The notes under the pieces were generated by a model. That model was not told the origin of the DNA. It did not search any database and was given only the letters and a program-made list of their open reading frames with translations. This document shows, one piece after another, positions 46,818 to 55,410 of a stretch of DNA of 64,000 bases. The position numbers and the translations under genes were made by a program. Each line of letters starts with the position of its first letter. Within the stretch, counting starts at the first letter, position 1. This DNA is from Bacillus sp. SA1-12 (GTDB lineage Bacteria; Bacillota; Bacilli; Bacillales; Bacillaceae), in NCBI RefSeq assembly GCF_000981385.1, contig NZ_LATZ01000128.1, forward strand, positions 310,001 through 374,000, written 5' to 3'.

Positions 46818-48143
46818 ATGGAATTATATTTGTTAACCATTACCTTGCTGTCAATTGTCATTGTCATTTTAGGTGTAGCATGGTGGAAATGGCATGCTTT
46901 TATTAGTTTAACGGTTGCCAGCTTGTTTTTAGCGGTAATGTCAGGATTATCAATGGACAAAATCGTCACTGCTTATGAAACCGGAGTAGGGAGTGTTTTA
47001 GGCCATTTAGTCGGAATTTTAGCGTTAGGGACCATTTTAGGAAAGCTGATGTCTGACTCAGGTGCAGGAATGCAAGTAGCGGATTTCTTCATTCGTATCT
47101 TTGGTGTTAAAAAATTGCCGTGGGCGATGCTGCTTTCAGGCTTTATCATTGGGATTCCGGTATTTTTTGACGTAGGGATCGTTATGTTACTGCCTCTTGT
47201 TATTTCAATCTATCGAACTACGAAACAAAATATTTTACTAATTGCCATACCTGTTCTTGCAGGATTATCCATTGTACACGGCTTGGTACCTCCACACCCT
47301 GGTGCCATGACGGCAATAGGCATCTATCAAGCGGACATCGGAAAGGTTCTGATTTACTCGCTGATCATTGCATTGCCAGCTGCGATTATCGCAGGACCGT
47401 TGTTTGCAAAGTGGGTAAAAAATCGTGTGATACCAGAAGGAGAGCCAGAGTTAATTCGAGTAAGCAAGATGTCAGAGAAGCTGCCAAGCACAGGCATTTC
47501 ATTCTTCATCATCTTATTACCGGTTTTACTAATGATCTTATCCGTTCTCGCACCGTATCTGCCATTACCAAGCGTAATGCTTAAGTTATTTATCTTTATT
47601 GGAAGTCCTGTCATTGCCCTGTTAATTTCGTGTTTTGCAGCCTTTTATTTCCTTGGTATTCGTCAAGGAATGGATAAAACGTATATTCAGAAACTATCAG
47701 AAGAATGCTTACTGCCAGTCGGATCGATCATTTTAATCATCGGAGCAGGCGGTGGCTTTAAACAAATCCTTATTGAGAGTGGTGTAGGCACATCCATTGC
47801 CCAAATGTCTGAGCACTTTTCCCTCTCACCTATTGTGTTGGCGTTTATCGTATCAGGCTTGATCCGCATTGCCACAGGATCAGCAACTGTCGCATTAACA
47901 ACAGCTGCAGGAATTGTTGCGCCAATTATTGAACACATGTCAGGCGTAAACCTGGAATTGCTTGTTATCGCTACAGGTGCCGGATCGCTCATGCTCTCAC
48001 ACGTCAATGATGCGGGATTCTGGATGGTAAAAGAGTATCTGGGCTTAACCGTAAAAGAAACGTTTAAAACCTGGACCGTATTAGAAACAATGCTTTCGTT
48101 CATTGCTTTTGGAACCGTTTTATTATTTGATTTGTTTGTATAA
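46818..48143 (+). CDS. GntP-family (gluconate:H+ symporter-like) permease
   Basis: This 441-residue protein has about 12 membrane segments and the GntP-family features: LVPPHPGAM, a GIPVFFDVGIVMLLPL segment, and the C-terminal LMLSHVNDAGFWMVKEYLGL. It imports sugar acids with protons across the cytoplasmic membrane. The ATG at 46818 has GAGAAGGGGG upstream; earlier in-frame codons run through the hairpin and are unlikely. As last gene of the operon it should import the unphosphorylated substrate, which explains why the operon carries a kinase instead of PTS components. Confidence 0.9.
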   Translation: MELYLLTITLLSIVIVILGVAWWKWHAFISLTVASLFLAVMSGLSMDKIVTAYETGVGSVLGHLVGILALGTILGKLMSDSGAGMQVADFFIRIFGVKKLPWAMLLSGFIIGIPVFFDVGIVMLLPLVISIYRTTKQNILLIAIPVLAGLSIVHGLVPPHPGAMTAIGIYQADIGKVLIYSLIIALPAAIIAGPLFAKWVKNRVIPEGEPELIRVSKMSEKLPSTGISFFIILLPVLLMILSVLAPYLPLPSVMLKLFIFIGSPVIALLISCFAAFYFLGIRQGMDKTYIQKLSEECLLPVGSIILIIGAGGGFKQILIESGVGTSIAQMSEHFSLSPIVLAFIVSGLIRIATGSATVALTTAAGIVAPIIEHMSGVNLELLVIATGAGSLMLSHVNDAGFWMVKEYLGLTVKETFKTWTVLETMLSFIAFGTVLLFDLFV

Positions 48144-48147
48144 GAGG

Positions 48148-48183
48148 AAAACTCCTTCTGCATATTTGCAGGGGAGTTTTTTT
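48148..48183 (+). terminator. Terminator of the amino-sugar-acid operon
   Basis: AAAACTCC and GGAGTTTT form the stem (with an inner CTGCA...TGCAG extension) and a T-run follows, five bases past the permease stop. Confidence 0.85.
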
Positions 48184-48249
48184 GTGTTGTCCTTTTAGGA
48201 AAAAGTGATGACTCTAATAAATGTACATCAAATTGCTCTGGAAGGACAA

Positions 48250-48800
48250 AGTAACATAACTAAACAGAAGAAAAGTCCATGATCAAGCATCTGAGGGCAC
48301 AATTACTATAACTAGGCAGAAGAAAGGTCCATGATCAAGCATCTGAGGGCTTAATTACTATAACTAGGCAGAAGAAAAGTCCATGATCAAGCTTCTGAAG
48401 TCTAAACTGCCATGACTGAAAAGAAGAAAGGTCCATGATCAAGCCTCTGAAGTCCCAATTGCCATAATTGAAAAGAAGAAAGGTCCTTGATCAAGTCTAT
48501 GAAGTCCCAATTGCCATAATTGAAAAGAAGAAAGGTCCATGATCAAGTCTATGAAGTCCCAATTGCCATAATTGAAAAGAAGAAAGGTCCATGATCAAGT
48601 CTATGAAGTCCCAATTGCCATAATTGAAAAGAAGAAAGGTCCATGATCAAGTCTATGAAGTCCCAATTGCCATAATTGAAAAGAAGAAAGGTCCATGATC
48701 AAGCCTCTGAAGTCCCAATTGCCATAATTGAAAAGAAGAAAGGTCCATGATCAAGTCTATGAAGTCCAATTGCCATAATTGAAAAGAAGAAATGTCCGTC
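48250..48800. repeat. 52-bp tandem repeat array (minisatellite), about 10.5 copies
   Basis: The anchor GTCC recurs at 48275, 48327, 48379, 48431, 48483, 48535, 48587, 48639, 48691 and 48743, exactly every 52 bases, and then at 48794 after a 51-base unit that has lost one C. The first three units differ noticeably; the later ones are almost identical. Each contains CATGATCAAG and the imperfect palindrome CAATTGCCATAATTG. There are no unique spacers, so it is not a CRISPR. The period is not a multiple of three and no long frame crosses it. It fills most of the gap between two convergent terminators. Confidence 0.95.
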
Positions 48801-48828
48801 ATACTTTTTAAAATAAGTAAAAATTAAA

Positions 48829-48857
48829 AAACAGCCCAATGTATCAATTGGGCTGTT
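48829..48857 (-). terminator. Terminator downstream of the small minus-strand gene
   Basis: AAACAGCCCAAT pairs with ATTGGGCTGTTT around GTATCA. On the minus strand TTTTTTAATTTTT follows. It lies eight bases past the small gene's stop. Confidence 0.85.
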
Positions 48858-48864
48858 TCCAGTT

Positions 48865-48963
48865 TTACTTTGTAACCTTCTTGCCAATAAGAGTCACAAG
48901 CTTTTCCCACTGCGGGGCTTTTTTATCTTCCGTTTTTTTCGCTTTTTTCTGCTTGGCTGCCAA
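48865..48963 (-). CDS. Small basic protein (32 aa), unknown function
   Basis: A TTG start at 48963, with AAAGGGG upstream, opens a 32-codon frame rich in lysine (AAKQKKAKKTEDKKAPQWEK, then LVTLIGKKVTK). A strong terminator follows immediately. I do not recognise a named family. The good RBS and the tight terminator suggest a real small gene; the unusual start codon and its size leave doubt. Confidence 0.5.
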   Translation of the reverse strand: MAAKQKKAKKTEDKKAPQWEKLVTLIGKKVTK

Positions 48964-49046
48964 TGAGTCATTCCCCTTTATCTTTGAACTTTTCCATTTA
49001 GAACAAATTTATTTTCGAGAATTCCAGTTTATTATTTCTGTCATAC

Positions 49047-51809
49047 TTAAATCGACAATGTAAACAGCTCTTCAAGCTCATCAGCTGATAGTTCGGTGAT
49101 CCAGTTTTCGCTTTGGATAATTTCATCATTTAATGATTGCTTTTTCTCCAGCATTTCATCGATTTTTTCTTCAATGGTACCGGTGGTGATCAGCTTGTGG
49201 ACATGTACAAATCGGTCCTGGCCGATCCGGTATGCACGGTCTGTTGCCTGGTTTTCAACAGCAGGGTTCCACCAGCGGTCATAATGGATGACATGATTGG
49301 CTGCTGTTAAGTTTAAGCCTGTGCCGCCAGCCTTTATAGAAAGAATTAAAAATGGATACTCTTTCTTTTGAAAGGACTCCACCATGCGGTCACGCTCATT
49401 CTTCATGACGCTGCCATTAAGGAAAAGAACTTTTTCCCCGAATTCCATTTCGAGCAGGTCCTTCATCATTTCACCCATGCCGATGTATTGGGTAAAGATG
49501 AGGCAGCTTTCCTGCTGTTCGCGAATCGTTGTTGTTAATTCAATGAGTTTCTCAATTTTATGAGAACGGCTCATAAGCTGTTTTGGCTGCTGCTCTTTTA
49601 AATAAAGGGCAGGGTGATTGCAGATTTGCTTTAGCTTGCCGAGCATTTTTAAAATTAATGCCTTCCGCTGCATGCCGGCTAGTGATGTTACCTGTTCAAA
49701 CGTATCTTTTACAAGCTGCTCATAAAGGGAGGCTTGCTCGACTGATAACGGTACATATTCTTTTTGTTCCTGCTTTTCAGGAAGATTTAAGGCGACATGC
49801 TCATCGCGCTTCGTTCTTCTCAATAAAAAGGGTTTAATATAACGCTGCAGCTGCTCGATCTGTTCGGTGCTGCGATCCTTTTCAATCGGCAGAACATAAC
49901 GCTTATGAAAGCTGTGCAGGCTGCCTAAGTATCCGTGATTGAGGAAATCATAAATGGACCACAGCTCAGTCAGGCGGTTTTCCATTGGCGTACCTGTCAG
50001 GGCGATATGATGGAGCCCGCGCAGCTTGCGAATGGCCCGCGACTGCTTCGTATGAGCATTTTTTATGTTTTGTGCTTCATCAAGGCAAATCGTGCTCCAT
50101 GCAATCGAAGATAATTCATCAAAGTCAGTATGCGATAATCCGTATGAGGTAATCACCACATCTGCATCTTTAATCGATTTCGCAAATTTTTCTTCCTTTG
50201 CACGATTTGAACCATAATGCAGCTTAATATTTAGATGTGGAGCAAACTTGTCAAATTCTCTTTGCCAGTTTCCAAGCACAGATGTCGGAGCGATAATCAA
50301 TGCAGGGTGTTCAGGCTGCTCATGATTCTTTACATAAGAAAAATAGGCGATCATTTGAATGGTCTTACCTAGCCCCATATCATCGGCTAAGCAGGCACCA
50401 AAGGAAACACTTCGTAAAAATAAGAGCCAATCGACCCCATTTTGCTGATAGGGACGAAGTGTGCCGTTAAATTCGCTTGGAATCGCGTGAGTCGGCAATT
50501 CACTGGTATCCGTCAGCTTTCTAAGCATTCCTCGCATCTGCTGATTCAGCTCGATTTGAATGTTGGCAAATGCCCGGGTATCAAGTACATCCTCGTCATC
50601 TGAATCGATGTCCTTTGCCTGCAGCTCCTGATGTAAAATATCAGAAAGATGAAGGCCTTCCCGATCAGCCCTTTTCAAGATCGCCTGTACCTGTTTAATA
50701 AAAGCAGGATCAAGCTTAATCCATTGTCCTCTATAATTAACAAGGCGGCGTTTCTGGGCAACAAGATCGAGAAATTCCTCTTCGCTCATTTCGACCCCGT
50801 TTGTGGCAAAACGCCAATTAAAGTCGATAAGAGAGTTCATCCCCACAAAGGACTGTCCTCGCGGAGAAGACGACACCTTTGCTTTAAGCATAAGCTGTGA
50901 TTCTTTGACAACCTGCCACCATGAAGGAAGAAGAATTTCTACCCCCATATTGATCAGCGTTTCACTGGCATCTGTTAAAAATAGCCATGCTTCATCTTCG
51001 GTTACAAAGGTTGTTCCGGTTTGAAAGCTCAGCCAAGGAACGATCTCTGAGAAGCGCTCCTGCTCACGTTCAATTTTAGCTAAATATGGACGCCATTTTC
51101 TTGGCAGCTCGCCTTCTCCTTGATAGTGAATCATCTCATTTTCATTGTCTTTGCTGCGCAGCAGAATTTCCAACTGCCAGTCGTCACCATCGATTTCAGG
51201 CTCATTTAAGCGGAGGCCGACGGTAAACGGCGTATCATCGATGTGCCAGCCAATTTTCTCAAGAAAATCGGCTTCATCAATAAAATGTCCTTGAAATGTC
51301 GTAAGGACTGGATAGGTTTGGACGATTTCTGCCCAGGCATCACGGAGAAGATGATCGTGTTCAATTAAGTCGGCAAGCGCAGCAGAAAACCATTCCAAGG
51401 CAAATCCCTCTAGTTGGTTTTCAGCATCTTTAAAACGAGTAACCCCCTGCTTCCAGCCTTCAAAATCAGGTACATATTGCCCATTTGCAATGAGGTTATA
51501 AATCAGGTGGGCATCGTTTGCCAACCGCCCTGCATCATCAGATAGGGAGATGGATGCAAGTGAATTATAGGTTTCTTTTCCGAGCAGCTCGACCATCATC
51601 CAAGGAGAAAGCTGGACAGACGGGATGCCGATATAACTAATGTCCTCAAGCTTTGTTCCGAAAAAAGAAGACTCATGCCATGTGAAAAGGTAGCGGATAA
51701 ATTCATTCACTTCTAATGGGCTTTCGTCATGTGCCGAGGTGCAATACACATAAAAATGGTAATCTTCAATTTGTTCGGCATGGACGACAATATTGACCGT
51801 ATTAATCAT
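49047..51809 (-). CDS. SNF2-family DNA-dependent ATPase/helicase-like protein
   Basis: This 920-residue protein has an N-terminal bacterial SNF2-associated region (1-440), then the SNF2 ATPase core. Motif I is DDMGLGKT (about 475), motif II LDEAQ (about 575), motif III ALTGTPMENR, and the helicase C lobe has LIFTQY, SIKAGGTGLNLT (about 828) and RAYRIGQ. Such proteins translocate on duplex DNA and remodel protein-DNA complexes (compare RapA/HepA); they rarely unwind. It overlaps the upstream SWIM-protein gene by eight bases, so the two are co-translated. Confidence 0.92.
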   Translation of the reverse strand: MINTVNIVVHAEQIEDYHFYVYCTSAHDESPLEVNEFIRYLFTWHESSFFGTKLEDISYIGIPSVQLSPWMMVELLGKETYNSLASISLSDDAGRLANDAHLIYNLIANGQYVPDFEGWKQGVTRFKDAENQLEGFALEWFSAALADLIEHDHLLRDAWAEIVQTYPVLTTFQGHFIDEADFLEKIGWHIDDTPFTVGLRLNEPEIDGDDWQLEILLRSKDNENEMIHYQGEGELPRKWRPYLAKIEREQERFSEIVPWLSFQTGTTFVTEDEAWLFLTDASETLINMGVEILLPSWWQVVKESQLMLKAKVSSSPRGQSFVGMNSLIDFNWRFATNGVEMSEEEFLDLVAQKRRLVNYRGQWIKLDPAFIKQVQAILKRADREGLHLSDILHQELQAKDIDSDDEDVLDTRAFANIQIELNQQMRGMLRKLTDTSELPTHAIPSEFNGTLRPYQQNGVDWLLFLRSVSFGACLADDMGLGKTIQMIAYFSYVKNHEQPEHPALIIAPTSVLGNWQREFDKFAPHLNIKLHYGSNRAKEEKFAKSIKDADVVITSYGLSHTDFDELSSIAWSTICLDEAQNIKNAHTKQSRAIRKLRGLHHIALTGTPMENRLTELWSIYDFLNHGYLGSLHSFHKRYVLPIEKDRSTEQIEQLQRYIKPFLLRRTKRDEHVALNLPEKQEQKEYVPLSVEQASLYEQLVKDTFEQVTSLAGMQRKALILKMLGKLKQICNHPALYLKEQQPKQLMSRSHKIEKLIELTTTIREQQESCLIFTQYIGMGEMMKDLLEMEFGEKVLFLNGSVMKNERDRMVESFQKKEYPFLILSIKAGGTGLNLTAANHVIHYDRWWNPAVENQATDRAYRIGQDRFVHVHKLITTGTIEEKIDEMLEKKQSLNDEIIQSENWITELSADELEELFTLSI

Positions 51810-53439
51810 GAATCAGCTTCCCTTTCTTTAATTCTTCTTTAAAGGCGCGAAGACGCTTGTGCTCCTCAGATAAATGCAGAATATAATTTTCCCACACTTC
51901 TTCCCGTTTTAACTTTTTGTACTGTGCCTTCATTCGTTTTAAGTAGCGAACTGCCATTTTATAGTTTTCCCTTGTTTTCATGCTAATTTCCTGTTGAACA
52001 GTTTTCACATAAAGCGGCAGAAGAATGCCCGGTTCTTTTTTCTCAATTTCCTTTAAGAGATAAGAGTCCATTTCATCAAGCGAAAAGCCTAATAAAGTTT
52101 GGAGCTCAATCCATGTTTTATATTCCTCTTTTTCCAAGAGATAATCATGAAACTCTGCATAACTAAATGGCAGCATGCTGCGGCAGGCTTTTTCAAAGAG
52201 CTGATGATCCTTCACTGCGTCGCCATATTGTTTAATTAATTGAATCGAATAACGAATTACTTGGCGTTTCTCCTCAAAAGGTATCTCGCTGTTGATGTAT
52301 TCTGTTGAATGCTCCATCATATAGGAAACCCATCCGGAAAGTCGCTTCCAATTTTTCTTTTTTAAAATATCCTCAACCCAATTAAATGTCAGGGGCAAGG
52401 CAGCTGGCGTAAGATTGCGCATGGTCCCGAAAATATGCTCATCACGTGACTGAAGAAAATCCATATGCATTAACGCAATTTCCATTTCCACTGCATAAGG
52501 AGATTGCTGTTCTTGCTCTTGATCAAGGCGTTCTTCAAGCCATTCCCGTTCAATCGAGATAAATTTATCACGCCGTAAAAGCTCAATCCATAGCAATTGA
52601 TAAAGATTGATACGCTCATATTGATAATGATGGCTTGTATAAAGAAGCTCCCTGAAGCGCTCAACACTATCAACTAACAGCGGATCAAGTGCAAACGGAA
52701 GGGCATAACGCTTCATCTCCCGTATGGCGATTTGGACATTATCGATGATTTGATCAATATAGGGATAAATAATATGTTGTAACATATAATCAGTTGGCTT
52801 CGTCTCATTAATCAGGTGCAATATTTTTAAAAAGACAGTAACAGATGCCTGGACAATAAAAAATTGCTTCATCTCAGGGGACTTTGGCGCCTTTTTTCTA
52901 AGATTCGAATAATAATGGTGAAACAGACTCTGAAATAACTGATGCGGGGAAGAAACCTGCTCTTGCCATTCTTCATAGACTCGATCAAAAAAGGCAATCC
53001 AGCTTGCTAAGGATGCATCTTCATAATCCTTTTCAGGTTTTAACAACGAGCTCGCTTTACGAACATTTTTCAGTACATCATCTATCGGCTTTTCTTCTTT
53101 CCATAGGTCAACAAACGTGCCGACTCGGTCTACACTTGCATATACATATAGGAAAGTCGCGATGCGATGTCTGCAAATAGAGGTAGAAGGACAAGTACAT
53201 GTACTCATCACAAAATCGTCTAAATCAAGCTCAACCTGGACACTTGTCACATCCTGTACCTTTGCCGAAACGGAATGACTCGTTGCGCTTACGTTATAAA
53301 TACTGCCTTGTCTATATAAGATAAGTCCTTTTTTTATTAAATTCCGGTCCTCCTCATCCTTGGGAGACAGCAATTGTTTAATTTGTTCACCGGCACCAAG
53401 CACTAGTTCTTTACTAAGTTCCTGACCTAGCATTTGCAT
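51802..53439 (-). CDS. SWIM zinc-finger protein
   Basis: This 545-residue protein has a SWIM zinc motif CxCx(5)CxH (C81, C83, C89, H91). The rest is a long, mostly helical region without motifs I recognise. SWIM fingers bind DNA or protein partners and commonly occur beside or within bacterial SNF2 ATPases. Here it is the first gene of a two-gene operon with the SNF2 gene and probably serves as its accessory subunit. The biological role (repair, transcription recycling or defence) cannot be read from sequence. Confidence 0.88.
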   Translation of the reverse strand: MQMLGQELSKELVLGAGEQIKQLLSPKDEEDRNLIKKGLILYRQGSIYNVSATSHSVSAKVQDVTSVQVELDLDDFVMSTCTCPSTSICRHRIATFLYVYASVDRVGTFVDLWKEEKPIDDVLKNVRKASSLLKPEKDYEDASLASWIAFFDRVYEEWQEQVSSPHQLFQSLFHHYYSNLRKKAPKSPEMKQFFIVQASVTVFLKILHLINETKPTDYMLQHIIYPYIDQIIDNVQIAIREMKRYALPFALDPLLVDSVERFRELLYTSHHYQYERINLYQLLWIELLRRDKFISIEREWLEERLDQEQEQQSPYAVEMEIALMHMDFLQSRDEHIFGTMRNLTPAALPLTFNWVEDILKKKNWKRLSGWVSYMMEHSTEYINSEIPFEEKRQVIRYSIQLIKQYGDAVKDHQLFEKACRSMLPFSYAEFHDYLLEKEEYKTWIELQTLLGFSLDEMDSYLLKEIEKKEPGILLPLYVKTVQQEISMKTRENYKMAVRYLKRMKAQYKKLKREEVWENYILHLSEEHKRLRAFKEELKKGKLIHD

Positions 53440-53638
53440 ATGAACCCCTTTCGAATGAAAACCTAATTCTTCTATTATACCTCAAAAAGAAATGTCTAAA
53501 AAGGTTTAGTACAAGAATGAAGAGGGACATAAAAATGAGAAAGCAATCGAATGGTGTTGTCGAAAGGAACTTTAGTGATGAAAATCACGAAAGCATGGCA
53601 TGAAAGAGCATGGAAAAATCAGGCGATTATTGTTTAGC

Positions 53639-53667
53639 TTGCATGCTTGCTTGATTGCAAGTATAAT
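53639..53667 (+). promoter_or_regulatory. Sigma-A promoter for the small gene at 53716
   Basis: TTGCAT (53639-53644), a 17-base spacer and TATAAT (53662-53667) form a good sigma-A promoter. The expected start of transcription is near 53674, about 40 bases before the coding region. Confidence 0.7.
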
Positions 53668-53715
53668 AGTCCCATATTGTCTGAAATTGTAAAAAAAGAA
53701 AGGGATTTGTAAAAT

Positions 53716-53859
53716 ATGAAAGATAGTCAGCTAAAACAAGAAGAGCTGCTGCAAATTCTGTTACGCGCTCATGACAAAGGCGAAAAAACAACGGACATTA
53801 CAACAACTGAATTACTAGAAGATCTGATCTCACAAATAAAGAAAGTATATGCATCATAA
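53716..53859 (+). CDS. Small acidic protein (47 aa), unknown function
   Basis: This frame encodes MKDSQLKQEELLQILLRAHD, then KGEKTTDITTTELLEDLISQ and IKKVYAS, a mostly helical acidic peptide. It has a sigma-A promoter, an AAAGGG RBS (spacing about 11) and a terminator directly after the stop, so it is a complete single-gene unit. It looks like the small conserved proteins of Bacillaceae, but I cannot name it. Confidence 0.75.
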   Translation: MKDSQLKQEELLQILLRAHDKGEKTTDITTTELLEDLISQIKKVYAS

Positions 53860-53862
53860 AAA

Positions 53863-53893
53863 ATGCGGGCGCCTTAGGGTGCCCGTATTTTTT
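53863..53893 (+). terminator. Terminator of the 47-aa gene
   Basis: ATGCGGGCGCC and GGTGCCCGTAT form a stem around TTAG, followed by TTTTTT. Confidence 0.9.
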
Positions 53894-53954
53894 GTTTGTA
53901 TTCGTCTATGCACCTAATAATTTTCTCAAATTTGGCGTCCGCTGGATCAGAATC

Positions 53955-54067
53955 TTGCAACTTTTGCATGTCATTTTGCAGCTTTTAGGAAGAATCTTGC
54001 AACTCTTGGCATTATTTTTGCAACTTTTAGGGGGAATTTTGCAACTTCCAGTCATAATTTTGCAACC
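53955..54067. repeat. 21-bp-period TTGCAAC tandem array, six units
   Basis: The TTGCA(A/G)C core starts at 53955, 53976, 53997, 54018, 54039 and 54060, exactly 21 bases apart, usually as TTTTGCAACTTTT. The rest of each unit varies. It lies between a terminator and the next small gene. A period of 21 bases is two helical turns, so all cores face the same side of the DNA. A relic of the same unit occurs at 62674. Confidence 0.8.
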
Positions 54068-54140
54068 TTACCTCTTCTAATAGAATATTTTTCTCTATCT
54101 TTGACAAAATAAAGGTGAAAGAATACAAGGAGGTATTGTT

Positions 54141-54323
54141 ATGCCAGATAACGGGCGAATCGTAAATAACACATACCAAGAGCAAGCAAAGATGTTTAAG
54201 AACGGTGTTCAAACAGCGACGAGTTATGTGCAAAACGCAATTGAAAATGTGGCAGAGTCAACTCAGGATGCTACGCAAAACCTTGTAAACAATGTAATGA
54301 AAAGACGCCGGGATAAAGAGTAA
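54141..54323 (+). CDS. Small hydrophilic protein (60 aa), unknown function
   Basis: The 60 residues form a Gln/Asn/Ala-rich helix-forming sequence (MPDNGRIVNNTYQEQAKMFK, then a VQNAIENVAESTQDA segment and a basic RRRDKE end). AAGGAGG lies seven bases before the ATG, and a terminator follows within 35 bases. The pattern is like small stress or spore-associated proteins, but no family is recognised. Confidence 0.7.
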   Translation: MPDNGRIVNNTYQEQAKMFKNGVQTATSYVQNAIENVAESTQDATQNLVNNVMKRRRDKE

Positions 54324-54354
54324 GCGTGATTCAAGATGCCCAGGTACGAAAAAT

Positions 54355-54380
54355 AGCCCTTTACAAAAGGGCTGTTTTTT
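54355..54380 (+). terminator. Terminator of the 60-aa gene
   Basis: AGCCCTTT and AAAGGGCT form an 8-bp stem with an ACA loop, followed by GTTTTTT. Confidence 0.85.
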
Positions 54381-54483
54381 GACTGTAAGGATGTTCCGGT
54401 CAATTTAGGAAAACGCTATTAGCCACATCATCAATCCTATCTTATATATGAAAAAGATAGCAAAGTGAAGAAGGAACAGATTA

Positions 54484-54675
54484 GTGCACTTCAACTATTT
54501 TATATCCTTTACGCCATTATCGCTGCTATCAGGGAGTAATTTTATTTCATTTTTGGATATTGGTTTTACCTATCTGGCTACCTATATTCATACGTTGATG
54601 GCAATCGTTTTTCCATTTATCTTTCTATGTATTGGTCTTATGAAAAATAAATTGATGAAAAGAAAAGAACTTTAG
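54484..54675 (+). CDS. Possible small membrane protein or gene fragment (63 aa)
   Basis: A GTG start opens a 63-codon frame with two hydrophobic stretches (about 5-35 and 38-55) and a basic tail (MKNKLMKRKEL). The RBS is weak. It looks like the C-terminal end of a larger membrane protein, so it may be a relic rather than a gene. Confidence 0.3.
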   Translation: MHFNYFISFTPLSLLSGSNFISFLDIGFTYLATYIHTLMAIVFPFIFLCIGLMKNKLMKRKEL

Positions 54676-54791
54676 AAGGAACACTGCGAACAATTGTCTG
54701 GCTAGAGTATATTTTTGAATGATTTACATCAAACTACAAAGGTAAATGAATCTTGGTTTTGTTCATATTATAGTTAGGATCAGGTGATCTG

Positions 54792-55277
54792 ATGAAGATA
54801 GAAATAATGAAGGCTGAAGGTGAATGGTTTGTATGGGTGTTAGTGTTGATTTCAGTGTTAGTAGTCTTGTTTATGCCAAAAAAGAACCTAACATGGGTGG
54901 GCGTTTATATAACATTTGGCATGGCTGGATACATGACCTGGGTAGCCGATGCCATTGTAGGCGGAACATTTGATTTATTTGATCTAGCGGGAAAAAAGAC
55001 GATCGAGTTAGGCGATGCTTTTTTAATTAGCTTCGTTCCGGCCAGTTTATCTGCAATTTTTGCAAATTTCTATAACCCAAGAAAACGATGGGTTTATGCA
55101 GTTTTTTTTACCTTACTTTCATTTGTTTTAGAACTTGGCTTAGTTCAAACAGGATATATGGAAAATATAAACTGGAAAACCATATACGGAATACCTGTCT
55201 ATTTCTTTTTTTACGGTTTTTTCTTCCCTTGGTTTTTAAGGGTGCTTACAAAAAAGAAATTGAAAGTCGATACATAG
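54792..55277 (+). CDS. Small integral membrane protein, CBO0543-like family
   Basis: This 161-residue protein has four or five membrane segments (about 12-30, 35-52, 75-92, 98-118, 130-152) and a basic C-terminus. The pattern (VLFMPKKNLTWVGVYITFG, NFYNPRKRW) resembles the CBO0543 family of Firmicutes membrane proteins of unknown function. AGGTGATCTG precedes the ATG. It is a single gene with its own terminator. Confidence 0.75.
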   Translation: MKIEIMKAEGEWFVWVLVLISVLVVLFMPKKNLTWVGVYITFGMAGYMTWVADAIVGGTFDLFDLAGKKTIELGDAFLISFVPASLSAIFANFYNPRKRWVYAVFFTLLSFVLELGLVQTGYMENINWKTIYGIPVYFFFYGFFFPWFLRVLTKKKLKVDT

Positions 55278-55281
55278 TATG

Positions 55282-55311
55282 AAAAAAGTCCTTTTTACAA
55301 AGGACTTTTTT
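55282..55311 (+). terminator. Terminator after the membrane protein gene
   Basis: AAAAAAGTCCTTT and AAAGGACTTTTTT form a symmetrical stem that ends in a T-run on both strands. Confidence 0.85.
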
Positions 55312-55380
55312 CAGTCATTCTTTTGATCCTATGACCATCATCTGGAACTATCATTTCCCACATAAATCATCTAAAATATT

Positions 55381-55394
55381 AGCAAACGCTTACA
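55381..55394. promoter_or_regulatory. CcpA cre-like site before the sensor operon
   Basis: AGCAAACGCTTACA matches the cre consensus at all but the first position. It lies 17 bases upstream of the binding-protein start, so CcpA could repress the sensor operon. Confidence 0.45.
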
Positions 55395-55410
55395 CTCAAA
55401 AGGGTGGGTT

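Noticed and set aside
48250..48800. CRISPR array
   Set aside because: The repeats are directly tandem with a 52-base period and there are no unique spacers and no cas genes in the window.
48699..48887. 62-codon minus-strand reading frame
   Set aside because: It is built mainly from two units of the 52-bp repeat and crosses a terminator.
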